A stretch of DNA of 64,000 nucleotides from Stenotrophomonas maltophilia (GTDB lineage: Bacteria; Pseudomonadota; Gammaproteobacteria; Xanthomonadales; Xanthomonadaceae). The notes beneath the pieces are model-generated. The model saw only the letters and a program-made list of their open reading frames with translations. It made no database searches and was not told where the DNA came from. Shown here in pieces: positions 8,638-17,383 of this stretch. Numbering within the stretch: position 1 is the stretch's first letter; each line of letters opens with the position of its first letter. Location: positions 411-64,410 of the forward strand of contig DGLB01000030.1 in assembly GCA_002387845.1 (NCBI GenBank). Direction: 5' to 3'. Made by a program: the position numbers and the translations under genes.

Positions 8638-10302
8638 TTACTGGACGGCGGTCGGCTGGGGGCGCGCGCACGGCACCGGGAAGCGCACTTCTATGCGGGT
8701 ACCGCCCAGCGGACTCGGGCTGACCTGCAGGCTGCCACCGAGCAGGCGCGCGCGCTCCTCCATGCTGATCAGGCCCAGCCCCGGCGCGCGCGTGGCGCTG
8801 CCCGACGTGGGCATGCCCACGCCGTCGTCATCGACGCGCAGCACCACGTCGTTGCCGTGCACGGTAATGCGCACGTCCGCGACGCTGGCGCGCGCATGCC
8901 GGTCCACGTTGTTCAGCGCCTCCTGGACAATGCGGAACACGCTCAGTTCACTGTCCTCGCCCAGCCGCGGCGCACAGTCGATGCTGCAGCACAGTCGCAG
9001 GGTGCCGCGCGCGTTGCGCTTGTTGCAGAACGCATCCAGCGCGCTGGCCAGGCCGGTGAAGCGCAGGATGCTGGGATGGAGTTCGTGGGAGATCGAACGG
9101 ATGTCATTGGAGACCGCCAGCAGCTGGTCCTGCAGCTCGGTCACGACCGGGCGTGTGCGATCGGGCAGCTGGTGGCGCAGCGCGCTCAGGCGAATGGAGA
9201 TGGCCGCCAGTGACTGGTTGATGTCATCGTGCAGGTCGCGGGCAATGCGCGTGCGTTCCTCCTCCTGCACCACCAGCATGCGCCCGGTCACCTCGCCCAG
9301 CCGCTGATACGCCCGATGCAGCTTGATCCGGCTGGACATCTTCTGGTCCGACAGCGCGCCGAGGAACAGCAGCGCAATACCGGTGCCGAACGTCCAGGCC
9401 TGCGCGGTCAGCAGATTGCGCTCCGGGCTCCAGAACCCGAATGGGCCCAGGCCATACTGGCCCAGCACCGTGCCCAGCGTCGCCACCAGCACCATGCCCA
9501 CCGACGCCCCGGCAACGCCGAACACGATCAGCGCCCAGACCAGGATCGGTACCGGGGCCAGTGACAGCAGCGGAGTGACCACACCGTCGCGCCAGTCCAC
9601 CGTCCATAGCAGGGCGAGCAGCGCCAGCAGTACAAGGGCGAGCGCGGCCGCCTGCAGATGCCAGCCCTGGCGACGCTGGGGGGCGCGGATGCTGCGGCCC
9701 AGGTTGATCACCGCCGGCACCACCAGCAGGTAGCTCACGCTGTGGCACAGGGCCAGCGCACGCAGCTCCTGGGTGCTGTTGAGCTGGCTGCCGGCGGCCA
9801 GCGCATGCCACCAGGCACCGCAGAGTGGCAGCAGCACGCAGGCCAGCAGCAGGAACAGGGTCAGGTCGCGGTACCCCTCCAGCAGCGGACGGCTCTGTTG
9901 CCAGCGCACCAGCGCCCAGGCGAACGCGGTGACCAGTGCGAATTCACCCAGGCTGGTGAGTACGCGCGCATAGGCACTGCCGGGGACCAGCAGCAACGCC
10001 AGCAGGGTTCCTGCGGTGGCCGCCAGCAGTGCCTCGCGCCATTGCGGCAGGGGCAGGGTCAGCAGCCATCCCAGCAGCAGCGGACCCGGCAGCCAGAACA
10101 GGTGCAGGCTGCGCCCCGGCAGGTCGACCAGGTCGGGAAGCCATTGGCCAAGCAGGCAACCGAGCAGCAACGGCAGGGTCCGCAGCAGCAGGTGGCGGAG
10201 TTCGGTCCCGTTGAGTGCCCACACCGGAGCCTGGGCGGGAAGTGGCCTGCGCGCCGTCCGAGGCCGCGCGCCCACGCGCTTTACCTGACTGCTTGCCTGC
10301 AC
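8638..10302 (-). CDS. MASE1-like membrane histidine kinase, NarL/DesK type
   Basis: A 554-residue sensor kinase. Residues 35-310 hold about eight hydrophobic segments resembling the MASE1 membrane sensor domain. The dimerization and phosphoacceptor region reads EEERTRIARDLHDDINQSLA with His358, the HisKA_3 form that pairs with NarL-type regulators. The C-terminal ATPase domain shows NVDRHA (N box), DDDGVGMP (G1) and GLGLISMEERA (G2). The start is GTG at 10302 with GAGG six bases upstream. It diverges from an AraC-family gene, and the likely partner regulator lies at 11581-12228 on the other strand. The signal is unknown. Confidence 0.9.
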   Translation of the reverse strand: MQASSQVKRVGARPRTARRPLPAQAPVWALNGTELRHLLLRTLPLLLGCLLGQWLPDLVDLPGRSLHLFWLPGPLLLGWLLTLPLPQWREALLAATAGTLLALLLVPGSAYARVLTSLGEFALVTAFAWALVRWQQSRPLLEGYRDLTLFLLLACVLLPLCGAWWHALAAGSQLNSTQELRALALCHSVSYLLVVPAVINLGRSIRAPQRRQGWHLQAAALALVLLALLALLWTVDWRDGVVTPLLSLAPVPILVWALIVFGVAGASVGMVLVATLGTVLGQYGLGPFGFWSPERNLLTAQAWTFGTGIALLFLGALSDQKMSSRIKLHRAYQRLGEVTGRMLVVQEEERTRIARDLHDDINQSLAAISIRLSALRHQLPDRTRPVVTELQDQLLAVSNDIRSISHELHPSILRFTGLASALDAFCNKRNARGTLRLCCSIDCAPRLGEDSELSVFRIVQEALNNVDRHARASVADVRITVHGNDVVLRVDDDGVGMPTSGSATRAPGLGLISMEERARLLGGSLQVSPSPLGGTRIEVRFPVPCARPQPTAVQ

Positions 10303-10466
10303 GTCTCACCTCGTCAACTGTCGCCGCGGTGTGCTCCGGCAACCCCGGGCCGCGGGAGGATGTGGATAGGCTTGTCGGCGCTGGAATCCGGTCGCACAAT
10401 CGCCCCTATCCAAGCAGGTTGCCGTGTCCCGCGCTATCCACTTTCCGACATCACCCCGGAGTTGGC

Positions 10467-11438
10467 ATGGACGATTCGCTGGCCCAGTACAGTCGCTTCG
10501 ATGTGGACGGCTTCGATGCCGATGCGCTGCTGGGGGTCGTCCGTGACACCCGGTTCGAGCAGCGCCTGCTTGCCGGCGGGCAGTTCCGGGCCTGTGTGCA
10601 GCGGGTGGTGTTTCCAGAGTTCAGCCTGGACAGCGGTGCCTACAACCTGCCCATCTTCGCCAGCGGCAGCTTCGGCGAGGACCTGATCGGCCTGGCCATG
10701 GCGGTCAACAGCGATGGCCCCATGTGGGCCAACGGGCGCTGGATTCCGGCCGGACAGATCATGGTGTTCGCCGAAGACAGCGAGCTGAATGTGCGGCCCC
10801 GCCCCGGTGGCTGGCAGTGGGCGGTCCTGTTGATATCACGACCGGTGTTGCAGCGCGAAGCGGTCACCTGGCTTGGGCGCGAACTGAACCTGCCGCGTTC
10901 GGGCTGGTACAGCCGCGCGGCGACCGCCAGCGATGCCGCGCGGCTGCGCGGCACCGTGCTCAACACCCTGCATGAGGCCGCGCATCCGGTGGGGCTGCTG
11001 ACCCCAGCGCAGATCCACGTGCAGGCACAGACGCTGCTGACGGCCTTCCTGGAATCGGTGGCGGCCACGGATGCCGGGCAGCCACGCCGTGCGCTCGGCA
11101 GTTACAGCGAGCGCTATCGCGACGCGGTGGTACGGCGGGCCGAGAACTATCTGAAAACGCAGTGCGACCGCGCCTACGACAGCCGGGCCCTGACCACCGC
11201 GCTGGGAGTGGGCGAGCGCCAGCTGGAGCGCCTGTTCCGGGATGCGTATGGGCACGGCCCCTGCCAGTGGCACCAGATGGCCCGGCTCAACCTGGCACGC
11301 AGCGCGCTGCGCCAGGCCAAGGGGCAGGGGGCGGTTACCGATGTGGCTACGCGCTATGGCTTCGGGCACCTGGGGCGGTTTTCGGTCATCTACCGGGACA
11401 TGTTTGGCGAGAGCCCGCGCGACACACTTCGCGGTTGA
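10467..11438 (+). CDS. AraC-family transcriptional regulator
   Basis: A 323-residue protein with a C-terminal AraC DNA-binding domain (about residues 220-320): ALTTALGVGERQLERLFRDA for the first helix-turn-helix, TDVATRYGFGHLGRFSVIYR for the second, and the closing MFGESPRDTL. The N-terminal 200 residues would hold the sensor and dimerization part and have no clear relative known to me. The ATG at 10467 follows CCGGAG; the frame is open upstream to 10215 but without a ribosome binding site. It is placed between a divergent histidine kinase and two co-directional response-regulator genes, so the four genes may form one signalling unit. Confidence 0.85.
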   Translation: MDDSLAQYSRFDVDGFDADALLGVVRDTRFEQRLLAGGQFRACVQRVVFPEFSLDSGAYNLPIFASGSFGEDLIGLAMAVNSDGPMWANGRWIPAGQIMVFAEDSELNVRPRPGGWQWAVLLISRPVLQREAVTWLGRELNLPRSGWYSRAATASDAARLRGTVLNTLHEAAHPVGLLTPAQIHVQAQTLLTAFLESVAATDAGQPRRALGSYSERYRDAVVRRAENYLKTQCDRAYDSRALTTALGVGERQLERLFRDAYGHGPCQWHQMARLNLARSALRQAKGQGAVTDVATRYGFGHLGRFSVIYRDMFGESPRDTLRG

Positions 11439-11580
11439 GAGCAATGTCACGGTTTAGATGCGGTTGCGTCACGTTGCCATCACGGCAGTGGAAGCAACGT
11501 CATGTTCTTGTGCAGGTGCCGTTCACGAATGCGGGCGGCACCCGCTGCAGGGAAGGTTGAACGCAACCGGAGACACGACT

Positions 11581-12228
11581 ATGCAGGCGCTTCAGGTGCA
11601 GGAAGAATGTCGTTATCGCAGGGTGGTTCTGGCCGACGACCATCGGGTGGTCGCGCAGGGAATCGAGCAGTTGCTGGTGGGACGTTTCGACTCCATCGAG
11701 CTGGTGACCTCGGGTGAAGCACTGGTGGAGTCGGTGCGCCGTGATCCACCTGATGTCGTCGTCGCCGACATCAGCATGCCGGGTCTGAGCGGTATCGATG
11801 CAATGCGGGTCATCCGCGAAGAAGGCTATGACGTACCGGTCGTGTTTCTGACCATGCACGACGAAACCAACATGGCCGCACAGGCGTTGCGCGCCGGCGC
11901 GCGGGGCTACGTGCTCAAGAGCGCGGCGGGCGAGGAGCTGGTGCGGGCGCTGGACGGGGTGATGGACGGCCGCACCTATGTGACCCCGACCCTGGCCGCC
12001 GACGCGATCGTCAGTACCGGGCGGCCCCGCTACCTGCTGACCGAGAAGCAGCTGCGCATTCTGGAATACGTGGCGCGCGGCCTGCGCTCCAAACAGATTG
12101 CCTATGAGCTGGGCGTTTCGGTACGCACGATCGAGTCGCACAAGTACGCGATCATGCAGGAGCTGGGCGTGCACGGAACCCTGGAGCTGGTCCGCAAGGC
12201 GGAGCTGGAGGGCCTGATCCGCCATTGA
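11581..12228 (+). CDS. NarL/LuxR-type response regulator
   Basis: A 215-residue regulator. The receiver domain occupies residues 14-130 with the acidic pair at D19-D20, phosphoacceptor D63 (VVVADISMPG), and the conserved Lys in YVLKSA. The LuxR-type helix-turn-helix covers about residues 145-210: LTEKQLRILEYVARGLRSKQ, then VSVRTIESHKY. The ATG at 11581 has GGAG ten bases upstream. The likely kinase partner is the HisKA_3 kinase at 8638-10302, since no other kinase is close; a receiver-only protein follows 99 bp downstream and may share the phosphorelay. Confidence 0.92.
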   Translation: MQALQVQEECRYRRVVLADDHRVVAQGIEQLLVGRFDSIELVTSGEALVESVRRDPPDVVVADISMPGLSGIDAMRVIREEGYDVPVVFLTMHDETNMAAQALRAGARGYVLKSAAGEELVRALDGVMDGRTYVTPTLAADAIVSTGRPRYLLTEKQLRILEYVARGLRSKQIAYELGVSVRTIESHKYAIMQELGVHGTLELVRKAELEGLIRH

Positions 12229-12327
12229 GCGGCAAGTAGATTTACTTGTCCGCGCCCGGTTGTTTTTCCATTGCCGCGCCTGTCGGTGCCGCCCACCATC
12301 CCTCTTCAGGTGGTTCTGGCGGAAGAC

Positions 12328-12750
12328 ATGAGCGGAGTACGGGTCCTGCTGGCCGAAGATGGCTCCGCGATGGGGCGGCAGCTGCGTGGCCTGCTGACCG
12401 ACGCCTACGATGTGATCGGGCTGGTCCAGGACGGCGCATCGTTGCTGAACGCGGCCCAGCGCATGCTGCCTGATGTGGTGGTGACCGACATCGCGATGCC
12501 GCAGCTGGACGGGCTGGAGGCGGTGCGGCAACTGCGCGCGCAGCGCCCGGTGCTGGGCGTGGTGTTCGCCACCGTGCACGCCGAGCCGCAGATGGTGGCG
12601 CGCGCCATGGCGCTGGGCCCCTGCAGCTATGTGTTGAAGGCCGACGCCGGCGAAGACCTGCTGCCTGCGGTGCAGGCGGCGGTGCGGGGTGAAACCTTTC
12701 TGTCGCACTCACTGCAGGCGGCACGTCGCTCAGGCCAGCAGCCCCATTAG
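12328..12750 (+). CDS. Receiver-only response regulator
   Basis: A 140-residue protein that consists of one receiver domain: acidic pair E10-D11, phosphoacceptor D54 (VVVTDIAMPQ), Lys in SYVLKAD. After TFLSHSLQAARRSGQQPH it stops just where the linker to a LuxR-type output domain begins in its upstream neighbour. It therefore has no DNA-binding part and looks like either a free-standing receiver acting by protein contact or the remnant of a NarL-type regulator. The ATG at 12328 follows GGCGGAAGAC; a TTG at 12271 is possible. The 3' end overlaps the convergent gene by 21 bp. Confidence 0.85.
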   Translation: MSGVRVLLAEDGSAMGRQLRGLLTDAYDVIGLVQDGASLLNAAQRMLPDVVVTDIAMPQLDGLEAVRQLRAQRPVLGVVFATVHAEPQMVARAMALGPCSYVLKADAGEDLLPAVQAAVRGETFLSHSLQAARRSGQQPH

Positions 12751-13908
12751 CTTGGCCACGAGCTCGTCGACCGACATCGCCACCAGCAGCAGCGGCAGCA
12801 TGGGGGCCAGCGCAGACAGGACCAGGCCCAGCAGATTCCAGCGCGACAGCGGCACCACCCGCATTGCCGCTACGCCCTGGTAAACGCCCCCGAAGTCGCA
12901 GTAGGCCGATGCATCGTTGTGATCCAGCAACGAGTCGTCGGCGGCGCGCGGCGCGCCGCCTACCCGCCAGCGCTGGTCAAACACCCGCGCGGCGCGGTTG
13001 CCCAGTGTGTCGAAGCGATACAGCGCGTGCCGCTTGGCATGGATCAAGGCGGGTGCGAGCAGCAGCAGGGGCGCGGTCAACAGCAGGGTGATGCCGATCA
13101 CGTAGCCGGCAATCAGGTGGCGCAGGCCGAACAACGTCTGCTCCTGGTACAGCATCTGATTGAGGAACGCGCCCGCCAGCATGATCCCGCCAGCGGCGGC
13201 CAACGGACTGAAGCGCATCTGCGCCCGCCCCAGGAAGGCCAGCCCACCGGCGCGGTCTGGATGTTGGGGATGCAGGTCCAGCCCCACCTGCGGCAGCCGC
13301 CACAACACCAGCGACCACAGCAGGAACCGCCAGAACCACAGCAGCAGCAACAACCGCAGCACCGGCACCGATACGGCGGTGTACCACAGGCCGGCGGGAC
13401 TGGCCGCTGCGCCGTGGAAGCGCCAGTCGTCCACCCCTGGCAGCACGCCGGCGACCGGGGCTCCCGACCATGCCGGTGCAAACGCAAGCACCACACACAC
13501 CGCCTCCGGCAGCCAGCTGTCGCGCTGGCTGCGCACATGGTCAAGCAGCGCTGCCAGTCGTGGTCGGCGGACGTCATGGACCACGCTGCTGCGACTCAGC
13601 TGGCGTACGGCACCGCGCAGCAACGCATCCGCACGCGGGGCGGTGAGTACCAGCAGGGGAAGGGCGAGCAGCAGGCGTGCCAGCGTGTCGTAGTCGGACA
13701 GCAGGGCGATGTGCGCAGGCGCAGCCTGCGGGGTGGGCCACAGCGTGCCGGAGCGTGCCGCAAGCACCAGCAGCGGCAGTACGGCCAGCGCCACCAGCAG
13801 TAACGTCAGCCACACCGACAGGTGCCGCGTGCGGTGCAGCGTGCCGGTGGCATGCAGCAGGCGGTGTACCAGTCCGCCGCGCATCAGCGAATAGTGATCG
13901 TGGCGCAT
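12730..13908 (-). CDS. Multi-spanning membrane protein of unknown function
   Basis: A 392-residue protein with about six to eight strongly hydrophobic segments (for example around residues 30-50, 75-95, 205-225, 255-275, 290-310 and the extreme C-terminus). I do not recognise the family. The stretch between residues 310 and 350 is hydrophilic with an NHND-like acidic patch (DDSLLDHNDASAY). Start choice is uncertain: the ATG at 13908 begins a plausible cytosolic leader but has no clear ribosome binding site; the frame is open to 14040. It is divergent from the operon starting at 14039, so the region 13909-14038 must hold promoters for both. Confidence 0.7.
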   Translation of the reverse strand: MRHDHYSLMRGGLVHRLLHATGTLHRTRHLSVWLTLLLVALAVLPLLVLAARSGTLWPTPQAAPAHIALLSDYDTLARLLLALPLLVLTAPRADALLRGAVRQLSRSSVVHDVRRPRLAALLDHVRSQRDSWLPEAVCVVLAFAPAWSGAPVAGVLPGVDDWRFHGAAASPAGLWYTAVSVPVLRLLLLLWFWRFLLWSLVLWRLPQVGLDLHPQHPDRAGGLAFLGRAQMRFSPLAAAGGIMLAGAFLNQMLYQEQTLFGLRHLIAGYVIGITLLLTAPLLLLAPALIHAKRHALYRFDTLGNRAARVFDQRWRVGGAPRAADDSLLDHNDASAYCDFGGVYQGVAAMRVVPLSRWNLLGLVLSALAPMLPLLLVAMSVDELVAKLMGLLA

Positions 13909-14038
13909 GCCGCAGGATAGCGCTGCCGTCCGCGCGCCTGCGGGCAGTAAAAATACTGGATGGTCGGCAGTACCTCTCCCGATGCCGGCAGGCGTTCGTG
14001 GGGGCCACTCTAGGGTTCCAGCGACCCGGGCCAAGCGC

Positions 14039-14455
14039 ATGCTACTGGTGATCGACTACCTGACTCGTTTCTGGACGGACCTGATCGCGCGAACCGACGG
14101 GGTGATGACGTTCAGGTTGTTCCTGCAACCGGCCATGGCCTTGATCACCGCATTGATCGATGGCATCGGCGACGCGCGCGCCGGGCGTGGACCTTACTTC
14201 CAGCGGCTGTTGCATGCACGCAGCCACGCCGAACGCCGGCAGGTGCTGCGCGAAGGCGTTACCGCCACCGCGCGCATCCTGCTGCTGGGCGTGGCAATGG
14301 ATGTGATCTACCAGGTGCGCACCTTCGGCGGCTTTCCGTATCCGCTGGAAGCGTTCGTGGTGGCGGTGGCGCTGGCCTTCATTCCGTATCTGCTGCTGCG
14401 GGGGCCGTTCCGGCGCCTGGCCGGTCGCTGGGTGAAACAGAAGGGAGAAGCCTGA
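14039..14455 (+). CDS. Small membrane protein, first gene of the FGE cluster
   Basis: A 138-residue protein of no family I recognise. It has two hydrophobic segments, one about residues 22-42 and one about residues 80-125 that may cross twice (RILLLGVAMDVIYQV, then AFVVAVALAFIPYLLL). The C-terminus is basic (GRWVKQKGEA), so it probably faces the cytosol. Its stop overlaps the DUF202 gene start (TGATG), which shows translational coupling and supports the reading frame. Together with the next gene it may form a two-part inner-membrane complex; that is inference. Confidence 0.75.
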   Translation: MLLVIDYLTRFWTDLIARTDGVMTFRLFLQPAMALITALIDGIGDARAGRGPYFQRLLHARSHAERRQVLREGVTATARILLLGVAMDVIYQVRTFGGFPYPLEAFVVAVALAFIPYLLLRGPFRRLAGRWVKQKGEA

Positions 14456-14967
14456 TGGCCGAGCAGGATCCGACCCGTTCGCTGCAGGACCGCGCCCTGA
14501 CCATCGAGCGGGCGAGCGAGATTCTGGGCAACACCGACGCCGCGTCGCTGGAGCTTTCATCCCGACGCACCGGCATGTCGTTCCAGCGCACCCGCATGAG
14601 TGCGGACCGCACGCTGATGTCGATCATCCGCACCGCGCTTTCGCTGATCGGTTTTGGCTTCACCATTTTCCAGTTCTTCGGCCACGTGCTGGAACTGCCA
14701 GGCAACACACTCAAGCCCGGAGCGCCGCGCAATTTCGGCATCGCACTGGTGGCACTCGGGCTGGTCATGCTGACCCTGGGCATCGTCTATCACCTGCGCT
14801 ACATGCAGGGGCTGCGCAGCGAGCGCACGTTGATGATCAAGGAGGGCCTGATCCACGGCGAAAGCCACTATCCGGTTTCACTCACGTTGATCACGGCCGG
14901 GCTGTTGTGGCTGCTTGGCCTGCTGGCCATCACCAGCATGAGCTTCAACACCTGGCCCTTCGGCTGA
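14455..14967 (+). CDS. DUF202-domain inner-membrane protein
   Basis: A 170-residue protein with the DUF202 core at about residues 38-125: RTGMSFQRTRMSADRTLMS followed by IIRTALSLIGFGFTIF, then a second helix at FGIALVALGLVMLTLG. A third hydrophobic segment closes the protein (LITAGLLWLLGLLAI). DUF202 proteins (YidH/YidG type) are small polytopic membrane proteins of unknown function. It overlaps the gene before it by one base and lies two bases before the FGE gene, so it is embedded in the operon. Confidence 0.88.
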   Translation: MAEQDPTRSLQDRALTIERASEILGNTDAASLELSSRRTGMSFQRTRMSADRTLMSIIRTALSLIGFGFTIFQFFGHVLELPGNTLKPGAPRNFGIALVALGLVMLTLGIVYHLRYMQGLRSERTLMIKEGLIHGESHYPVSLTLITAGLLWLLGLLAITSMSFNTWPFG

Positions 14968-14969
14968 CC

Positions 14970-15962
14970 ATGGAGCGCTTTGATGACCCCGTATCTGCCT
15001 GCCGTGATGATGCCTTCGAGCGCGTGGGGTTGCCCATGAATGCGATCGTGGATGACATGGTCGAGATCGCCGGTGGCGTGTTCCAGATGGGATCCAACGA
15101 CCACTATCCGGAAGAGGCTCCCGCGCACAAGGTACGGGTGGCGGCGTTCCGGATCGACCGCTATCCGGTGACCAACCGCGAATTCTCGCGATTTGCCAGC
15201 GAAACCGGCTACGTCACCGCGCCGGAGAAACCTGCCGACCCGCGCGACTACCCGGGTGCGGACCCGGCGTTGCTGGTGCCGTCGTCGGTGGTGTTCATCC
15301 AGCCCACCCAGCGCGTGGACCTGCAGAACACGCATAACTGGTGGCAGTACATTGCGGGGGCCGACTGGCGTCACCCACGTGGCCCGGACTCCAGCCTGGA
15401 CGGGCTGGATGATCACCCGGTTGTGCATATCGGCTTTGACGACGCGCTGGCCTATGCCGCGTGGGCCGGCAAAGACCTGCCCACGGAGGCCGAATGGGAA
15501 TTCGCCGCGCGCGGGGGGCTGGACGGGCAGGAGTTCGCATGGGGCGACACCCTGACCTTGCGCGGCCGCCACCAGGCCAATACCTGGCAGGGCGAATTCC
15601 CCTGGCAGAACTTCGACGAGGACGGCTACCGCTGGACATCACCGGTGGGCAGCTTCGCGCCGAACGGCTATGGCCTGTACGACATGATCGGCAATGTGTG
15701 GGAGTGGACCCGCGACTGGTACCAGCAGCACAACGCGCTGCAGGGCAGGCCGTGCTGTGCGATCGAGAACCCTCGCGGCGGCACGCTCGAGGCCAGCCGC
15801 GACCCGCGCGACCCCTGCGCCATTCCACGCCGGGTGATGAAGGGCGGCTCGCACCTGTGTGCGCCCAACTACTGCCGTCGTTACCGCCCCGCCGCGCGCA
15901 TGGCCCAGCCGGTTGACACGACCACCTGCCACGTCGGCTTCCGCTGCGTCGAGCGCGGTTGA
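14970..15962 (+). CDS. Formylglycine-generating enzyme (SUMF1-type)
   Basis: A 330-residue FGE-sulfatase superfamily protein, nearly full length for the family. It begins with the typical IAGGVFQMGSND motif (residues 33-44) and DRYPVTNREFSRF, and contains PTEAEWEFAARGG and DMIGNVWEWTRDWY. Most important, the copper-binding active-site cysteines of true FGEs are kept: GGSHLCAPNYCRRYRPAAR with Cys297 and Cys302, followed by GFRC. Such enzymes oxidise a Cys in CxPxR motifs of sulfatases to formylglycine. No sulfatase or CxPxR protein was found in the cluster. The start could also be the ATG at 15036, which has GGGG before it; I kept 14970, two bases after the previous stop. No signal peptide is seen. 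Confidence 0.9.
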   Translation: MERFDDPVSACRDDAFERVGLPMNAIVDDMVEIAGGVFQMGSNDHYPEEAPAHKVRVAAFRIDRYPVTNREFSRFASETGYVTAPEKPADPRDYPGADPALLVPSSVVFIQPTQRVDLQNTHNWWQYIAGADWRHPRGPDSSLDGLDDHPVVHIGFDDALAYAAWAGKDLPTEAEWEFAARGGLDGQEFAWGDTLTLRGRHQANTWQGEFPWQNFDEDGYRWTSPVGSFAPNGYGLYDMIGNVWEWTRDWYQQHNALQGRPCCAIENPRGGTLEASRDPRDPCAIPRRVMKGGSHLCAPNYCRRYRPAARMAQPVDTTTCHVGFRCVERG

Positions 15963-15995
15963 CGCGGGCACAGGGCATCGAATCCGGAGCGAATC

Positions 15996-16406
15996 ATGTT
16001 GGAACTGCATGAAGTGCTGGTGACGATGACCGAACCGATCGTCACGATGATCGAGTTCATGGCCCTGATCCTGATCACGCTGGCTACGGTAAAGCTGTTC
16101 TTCCAGGGACTGTGGCTGCTGGTCCGTGGCGATACCGACGGTGACCAGCGCCGTTCGATCTGGCTGGAGTATGGCCGCTGGCTGGTGGCCGGGCTGTCGG
16201 TGCAGCTGGCCGCCGACATCCTGGAGTCGGCCATCTACACCAGCTGGGACAGCATCGGCCAGCTGGCCGCCATTGCGGTGATCCGGACCTTCCTCAACTA
16301 CTTCCTGGAGAAGGACATCACTGAGATCCGCGAGCGCCAGCGCCGGGTGCGCGAGCGTCGCGAGGAACGTGCCGCCCATTTGGAGTCACCTCTGGAGGTG
16401 AAGTGA
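15996..16406 (+). CDS. DUF1622 membrane protein
   Basis: A 136-residue membrane protein with the DUF1622 signature in its second half: GRWLVAGLSVQLAADILESA, then GQLAAIAVIRTFLNYFLEKD. Three hydrophobic segments are seen, and the C-terminus is a charged Arg/Glu-rich helix that may form a coiled coil. Function of the family is not known. GGAG stands before the ATG. The stop shares a base with the next start (TGATG), so it is coupled to the outer-membrane protein gene. Confidence 0.88.
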   Translation: MLELHEVLVTMTEPIVTMIEFMALILITLATVKLFFQGLWLLVRGDTDGDQRRSIWLEYGRWLVAGLSVQLAADILESAIYTSWDSIGQLAAIAVIRTFLNYFLEKDITEIRERQRRVRERREERAAHLESPLEVK

Positions 16407-17377
16407 TGCATCATGTCCAATCCCGCCGCGCGACATCGCCGATGGTGCTGCTGGCGGTGGCCACGCTGGCGTTTGCAGGCAGTGCCCAGGCCACCGAAGG
16501 CGCGCTGGGGCGCTCGATCACCGGCATGCAGATCACCCCGTATGCCGGCATCATTCCGCCCGAGCCGGGCTTCCAGTGGTCACTGAGCTATGTCGGCTAT
16601 GACGGCAAGATCAGCGGCAGCCGTTCGGCCCCGATTGCCGGCCGCATCTCGCTCGGGCTGGAGGCAGACGTCAGCCTGGTTGCCGCCACCGGTGTCTACA
16701 TCTGGCCGACCCACACCGGGCGCTGGAACTTCGCTTCCATGCTCACCGTGCCGTACATCACCGCCGACGTCGATGCCGGCCTGCAGGGGCCGCTGGGCAA
16801 TCAGATCCGGGTCAGCGACAGCGCCTCGAACCTGTTCGACGTGTACTTCGCGCCGTTCATCGCCGGCTACCACATCAGCGAAGTCGAGCATGTCTCGATG
16901 GGCCTGTACGTGTATGCGCCGACCGCCAAGTACAACCCCGACAATCTTGCCAACCCGGGTCTCAACGTGTGGACGCTGTCTCCCAGCGTCGGTTACACGC
17001 ACCTGTTCCAGAAGGGCACGCTGGAGTTCAGTGCGCTGGGCGCGTTCGACTGGTACAGCCGCAACGACGACACCGACTACAAGAACGGGCTGGTGCTGCG
17101 TGCCGACGCGCTGCTGGTCAAGCGCACCGCCAGCGGCTGGGGCTTCGGCGCTGCCGGTGGCTGGATCCAGCAGGTGCAGGACGACGACAGTGCGCTGGCC
17201 GACCAGTTGAACGGCTTCAAGGGACGAAGCTTCGGATTGGGTCCGGTGCTGACCTACGGCAAGAAGTGGTCCGGGGGCGAGCACCTGGACATCTCGTTCC
17301 GCTACATCAGTGAATTCAGTGTGCGCAACCGCTTCGAGGGCGATCCCTGGAGCGTGTCGATCAGCGCTGGATTCTGA
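16406..17377 (+). CDS. Outer-membrane beta-barrel protein (phenol MetA-pathway type)
   Basis: A 323-residue secreted barrel protein. A signal peptide ends near AGSAQA (residue 29). The rest consists of alternating amphipathic strands and ends in Phe (SVSISAGF), as in outer-membrane barrels. The layout fits the Phenol_MetA_deg/SphA-like transporter family (PF13557), whose members are proposed hydrophobic-substrate channels. The ATG at 16406 has GGAGGTG nine bases upstream; a GTG lies three bases earlier. Six bases separate its stop from the next gene. Confidence 0.85.
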   Translation: MHHVQSRRATSPMVLLAVATLAFAGSAQATEGALGRSITGMQITPYAGIIPPEPGFQWSLSYVGYDGKISGSRSAPIAGRISLGLEADVSLVAATGVYIWPTHTGRWNFASMLTVPYITADVDAGLQGPLGNQIRVSDSASNLFDVYFAPFIAGYHISEVEHVSMGLYVYAPTAKYNPDNLANPGLNVWTLSPSVGYTHLFQKGTLEFSALGAFDWYSRNDDTDYKNGLVLRADALLVKRTASGWGFGAAGGWIQQVQDDDSALADQLNGFKGRSFGLGPVLTYGKKWSGGEHLDISFRYISEFSVRNRFEGDPWSVSISAGF

Positions 17378-17383
17378 GGAGAC

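Noticed and set aside
12271..12327. TTG start for the receiver-only protein
   Set aside because: The ATG at 12328 has a ribosome binding site and begins directly at the receiver fold.
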